A DNA stretch of 64,000 nt, taken from Siphonodentalium dalli. Its lineage: Eukaryota > Mollusca > Scaphopoda > Gadilida > Siphonodentaliidae. Positions within the stretch are counted from its first letter, which is position 1, and every line of letters starts with the position of its first letter. Location of the stretch: assembly GCA_032622095.1 (NCBI GenBank), contig CP136065.1, forward strand, positions 149,487,577 to 149,551,576, read 5' to 3'. The notes below the pieces were generated by a model. It was not told where the DNA came from, made no database searches, and saw only the letters and a program-made list of their open reading frames with translations. The position numbers and the translations under genes are program-made. Of this stretch, positions 60,171 to 64,000 are shown one piece after another.

Positions 60171-62731
60171 GTATACATGTATTTAGTCCTATTTTGGCTA
60201 CAAATGGAGATTTCCCCTTCTCCATTTGATGAATGTTAACCTCTTTGCTACTGAATGACATGATGTCATTTTACTCATTTACTAGGCCATTGATGTTATA
60301 AATGACCATTTTGAACTTTTTTTGCAGTGGAAAAATATAACAGGAATATTGTGAAAATCAATGACATGAAAAGGCTGTACATACATGTACATGTATTTAT
60401 ATTATACAAAATCCTGGAAAATCATATGCTCTATCATACATTAAGATGTACTGGTTCATATGCATTAATTTCTAAGTTCCTGTTACAAAGGATGTCTGAC
60501 TACTAGTGTGTTACTAGTAGAACTACATTTAATACTCATATTTAAATTCGCGCCATATTATTTTTCGCTCAGTTTTAAATTTGCGCACTTTGAATTCGCG
60601 CACCATGATGTGTGAATTCAAAACTGACAGAAATATTTTAGTAACAGTCTTGTATCCGATGGCAGTTTCAGTTCTCAGTCATTTCCAAAAGCAATAATAT
60701 AAAACCCCCCCTATGTGCAGCAAATATAAGGTACCATAATATAAATATTCACATGACTATTTCCAGTGTTTCCTCCAGGGGGAAATTAATGAGTCCGTAT
60801 TGGGGAAACACATAGCGCGACGGGACGACCATGGTTCGTCCTGTTGGGCGAAAATTTTGTTATTTGACAATGAAAACTAGCAATTTCCTTGCACCTAAGA
60901 GTCCCACAAAGCAACCCAAAGCTACGTATATATTACGCAAGTCAATCATTTCCGTGGCTGCTTTAATTCTGTTGATGGTGTCCAGATAATCAATCAATTA
61001 GTTACGCACGTAAGACTGCCGTCTGATTGAAGACTATATATTAATGAAGCTACGAGTTAGTGTTTACAAATTTATACAATAAGATTCCGACAGGTATAAT
61101 GAATCTAAACATTACAAAGCATCTATGCATTGACCAATAATAGATAGCAAGGAGAATTGAATAAAGTATTTCCTAGAATTTCAAGCAGCTTCTGTGAAAA
61201 TGAAACTGACAGCTAGGATATACGCTGTCCATCGTAAAACTATTTGTGCGCTGTGACGTCATACTGCAGGGTTTGTCTGCAGGAGATATTTATAGCGGCG
61301 GAATACGAATGGTAGCGACATCTTTCACTCGGAATGCGTAGCTTGTTCAATAGTCTCTATTAGTCCATAAACTGACGACCGCAATTGCTTATTATGCGTA
61401 TATTGCCATGCATAGTCAACAAAATCCCAAAGTGATTTATTTCACAATAATACGGAACCTGTCCCGAAATCAGTCTTTATAGTGGGAATTCATAGTGACA
61501 AGTTAACAACACCATTCATTTGATCCATATTACATACATGGAGGATAAAGACAAACACATACCCCCTCCCCAATATATGGAGATAAAGTCAAAGTACGGT
61601 AAATAATAGTTGCGTTGTCCCGCCTGGGTCCACAAGCACAATCAACGACGCACATGTTCACATTTCCCGCCAAAATTATATTTTATAACACGCTGGCTAA
61701 AACTCTGTTCTGTACCTCATGGACTCTGCAGAGGGACCCATTAATTATGTACCGTACGATAGCACGGGATCTCGGAGAAGGAGTAGTTTCATCCATGAAA
61801 ATCCCGTGCATAAAAATGTCCCGACTAAGAAATATCGGCATTCTTTGATCAAATTATGTAATCGTAGGATATCACGGGATTTTCGAGCATGAGTAGTTTC
61901 ATCCCGTGCACAAAAATATGCATACTCAGCAGTCCGGCATTCTTTGATGTTACCGCGACATGTATTACGCTGTATCTAACGTTGCTATTTGACCCGCATT
62001 TCACCAGTATTCTGTTTAACCCCCGAACTCACGTTGCAACCAATTTTTTTTTACGACATATTGCGACTGACATTTGGTATATGTATGAACCAAACAGATA
62101 ATCTGCGAGGGGAATGAGGCCGTCCTATGGACGCTGAGCCGTATTAACGAAAACCCTGCTATTTCTTACCGGTACTCTTGTTTTGTTTCAATAATCTATA
62201 TGTGGTACATGTAGGCCTATTCAGGCATCATTGACAAGACATTGCTATAATATTAAACGATTTATAATTATAGATCCTGATTTACCATTTTACACATGCG
62301 CACTTGTTGAGATTGACTGGTCGTTTCAGGGAGCAAATTAACTGGTATCGCATCGCAATTTGCTACCCAAATTTGGATAAAAGCTATGCAATTTGGTATG
62401 AATTTTATATGATTTTAGAACAATGCTATATAATCATGTCAATGTGAAGTTATTTGCTAATAAAAATTTCAAAAGGAATTTGCTTCCTGGGTCCTATACA
62501 AATAATTCTCCACTCAATGTTGGTGTTAATAATAATATATATAAACTCGTTAACATATAATCAGTTTTAAATTCGCGCCCAACAGGCTGCATGAAAAATA
62601 GTACCACGAACTGCTACGAATTTAAATACAAGTAAGGTAAGGATGGACATTTACCCGTAGCACACAGTATGAAGTTGAGCATGGACATATAGCAGTCAAG
62701 GGGTTAAAGAAAATTTTGTGCACACTATATT
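60171..62731 (+). other. KAT6 intron, proximal part
   Basis: No further KAT6 exon (for example PHD-finger cysteines) was found to the right edge, so the intron is at least 3.8 kb. 60815-60910 resembles 49070-49170 (gaccatggttcg, gggcgaaaa). 60550-60610 and 62565-62580 share 'ttttaaattcgcgc'. Otherwise only AT-rich sequence is seen apart from the entries below. Confidence 0.75.
61756..61957 (+). repeat. Two direct copies of a ~100-bp block
   Basis: Shared blocks 'atagcacgggatctcggaga' / 'atatcacgggattttcgagc', 'gagtagtttcatcc', 'cccgtgcayaaaaat' and 'cggcattctttgat' occur at 61759 and 61869. Spacing is about 110 bp. Confidence 0.8.
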
Positions 62732-63790
62732 ATTATGCCCCCGACTTGAAGTCGGCGGTTATATAGTCGTCGTCTCCGTCCGTACGTACATGTACGTACG
62801 TCCTTCCGTACGTCCGTCCGTACAAACATTTTGCATTATTGTTCAGCAACCGTTGGGCAGATTTAACTGATATTTGGTATGGTGATAGAGCAGCATGGGG
62901 GAACAGCTACATGCATAGCGCGGGTTTCGTCCACCCATTTTCACCAGAGTTATTGCCATTTTTTTACTTAGAAAATTCAATTTATTCCGTCCGTACAAAC
63001 ATTTTGCATTATTGTTCAGCAACCGCTGGGCAGATTTAGCTGATATTTGGTATGGTGCGCGGGTTTCGTCCACCCATTTTCACCAGAGTTATTTTTCTCT
63101 TGTTTTTTGGGTTTCCAGATGATAGCGAGAGCTTTGGTGGTACGATTGCAAATCCCGTATTTTTGTGGATCAGTTATAATATATGTGAAAATACATGTCA
63201 ACTGCGAATTTGCGTATGATCTGAGTTATGGCCCTTTTTTCAACTTAGAAAATTTCAATTTTGTCCATCCGTACAAACATTTTGCATTATTGTTCAGCAA
63301 CCGCTGGGCAGATTTAGCTGATATTTGGTATGGTGATAGAGCAGCATGGGGGAACAGCTATAAGCATAGCGCGGGTTTCGTCCACCCATTTTCAGTAGAG
63401 TTATGGGCCTTTTTTTACTTAGAAAATTATTTTTTTTTTTTCTAGTTTTTTGGGTTTCCAAATGATAGCGTGAGCTTTGGTGGTACGATTGCAAATCCCG
63501 TATTTTTGTGGATCAGTTATAATATATGTGAAAATACATGTCAACTGCGAATTTGCGTATGATCTGATGACTTTTTCCTAGAGTTATGGCCCTTTTTTCA
63601 ACTTAGAAAATTTGAATTTTTGCTTGTTTTTGGGTTTCCGGATCGCTTGTTTTTGGGTTTCCGGAATTTCTAGTACGAACTTCTTTTGGAATGGTCATAT
63701 AGACCTCCTCGGATATCCGCAGTTTCGTCCATGCTTAATCCGAATTGCTACGGTCGGGGGCAAATGCCACGCGACAGCGTACCTCTTGTT
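62732..63790 (+). mobile_element. HINE/pearl-like element, GCCCCCGAC family, both ends present
   Basis: The left end ATTATGCCCCCGACTTGAAG contains the stem CCGACTTGAAGTCGG, followed by GTCCGTACGTACATGTACGT and GTCCGTCCGT. Three or four monomers follow ('acaaacattttgcattattg' at 62823, 62994, 63274). The right end has the inverted subterminal block GGTCGGGGGCA, stem ACGC/GCGT (ACGCGACAGCGT) and tail ACCTCTTGTT. Monomers at 62840-63200 and 63290-63570 are very similar over 'gagcagcatgggggaacagc' and 'tggtacgattgcaaatcccg', so their amplification is recent. Confidence 0.85.
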
Positions 63791-63862
63791 ATATTATATA
63801 TTAGTTATTACATACTGTATTATTATATTATATATTACATACTGTATTATTATATTACATCT
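63791..63862 (+). repeat. AT-rich tandem repeat, about 35-40-bp unit, two copies
   Basis: 'tatattatatatta' and 'catactgtattattatatta' occur twice, immediately after the HINE-like right end. The remaining 138 bases to the window edge show nothing I can identify. Confidence 0.75.
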
Positions 63863-64000
63863 GATGTTCATTTGGGGTCTGGAGTTAAACTCTACACAAT
63901 TGCCTCATTTTCCTTAAGCTTTCTCTTCAAATTGACTGCAACCAGCTTTTTACAGCCCTTGAAATTAGCTACTTTAAGGCAAAAGACGATGCCATAGAGG

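Noticed and set aside
60171-60239. Extension of the KAT6 frame past 60170
   Set aside because: A gtatac donor follows AAG at 60170, and the following peptide (VYMYLVLFWL) has no counterpart in KAT6 proteins; it is intron read-through.
61615-62101. Frames of 77 and 70 codons
   Set aside because: They cover the two-copy direct repeat at 61756-61957 inside the KAT6 intron.

Overview
The window is AT-rich, intron-rich animal nuclear DNA. The most likely source is a mollusc. Two observations support this: the exons match bilaterian proteins closely, and the non-coding DNA is full of mobile elements that carry (CCGT)n microsatellites and tandem core monomers. That architecture matches the 'pearl'/HINE elements described from bivalves. 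The exact taxon cannot be read from the sequence.

Two protein-coding genes are certain, both on the + strand. Positions 4372-16191 hold the last four coding exons of adenosine kinase (ADK), including the PfkB signature with its catalytic Asp. The upstream exons lie left of the window. Positions 59568-60170 hold the first coding exon of a MOZ/MORF histone acetyltransferase (KAT6A/KAT6B type), which encodes its two N-terminal winged-helix domains. The rest of that gene lies to the right. ADK followed by KAT6 on the same strand is also the human arrangement (ADK-KAT6B, 10q22.2), so this looks like conserved microsynteny.

Introns and the 43-kb intergenic space are a nested mosaic of non-autonomous elements. 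They include: hAT-like elements with 8-bp target duplications (83-3661, 6227-7218, 18887-19462, 52743-53761; probable 10082-11617); a non-autonomous Helitron (13747-15041); TTAA-flanked piggyBac-like MITEs and foldbacks (8898-9152, 17276-17482, 31895-32348, 39308-39460); a 2.2-kb TA-flanked inverted-repeat element (29520-31704); double-hairpin MITEs (16.4, 35.8 and 38.2 kb); and many pearl/HINE-like elements (about 3.7, 5.5, 10.3, 22.3, 24, 26, 28.6, 32.6, 35.1, 45.8, 54.9, 56.0 and 62.7 kb). One HINE-like element contains an 11-monomer satellite with higher-order structure.

A pair of inverted coding-like segments (39807-40173 and 43606-43863) may be remnants of an unidentified gene. No rRNA, convincing tRNA, CRISPR array or intact transposase gene was seen.
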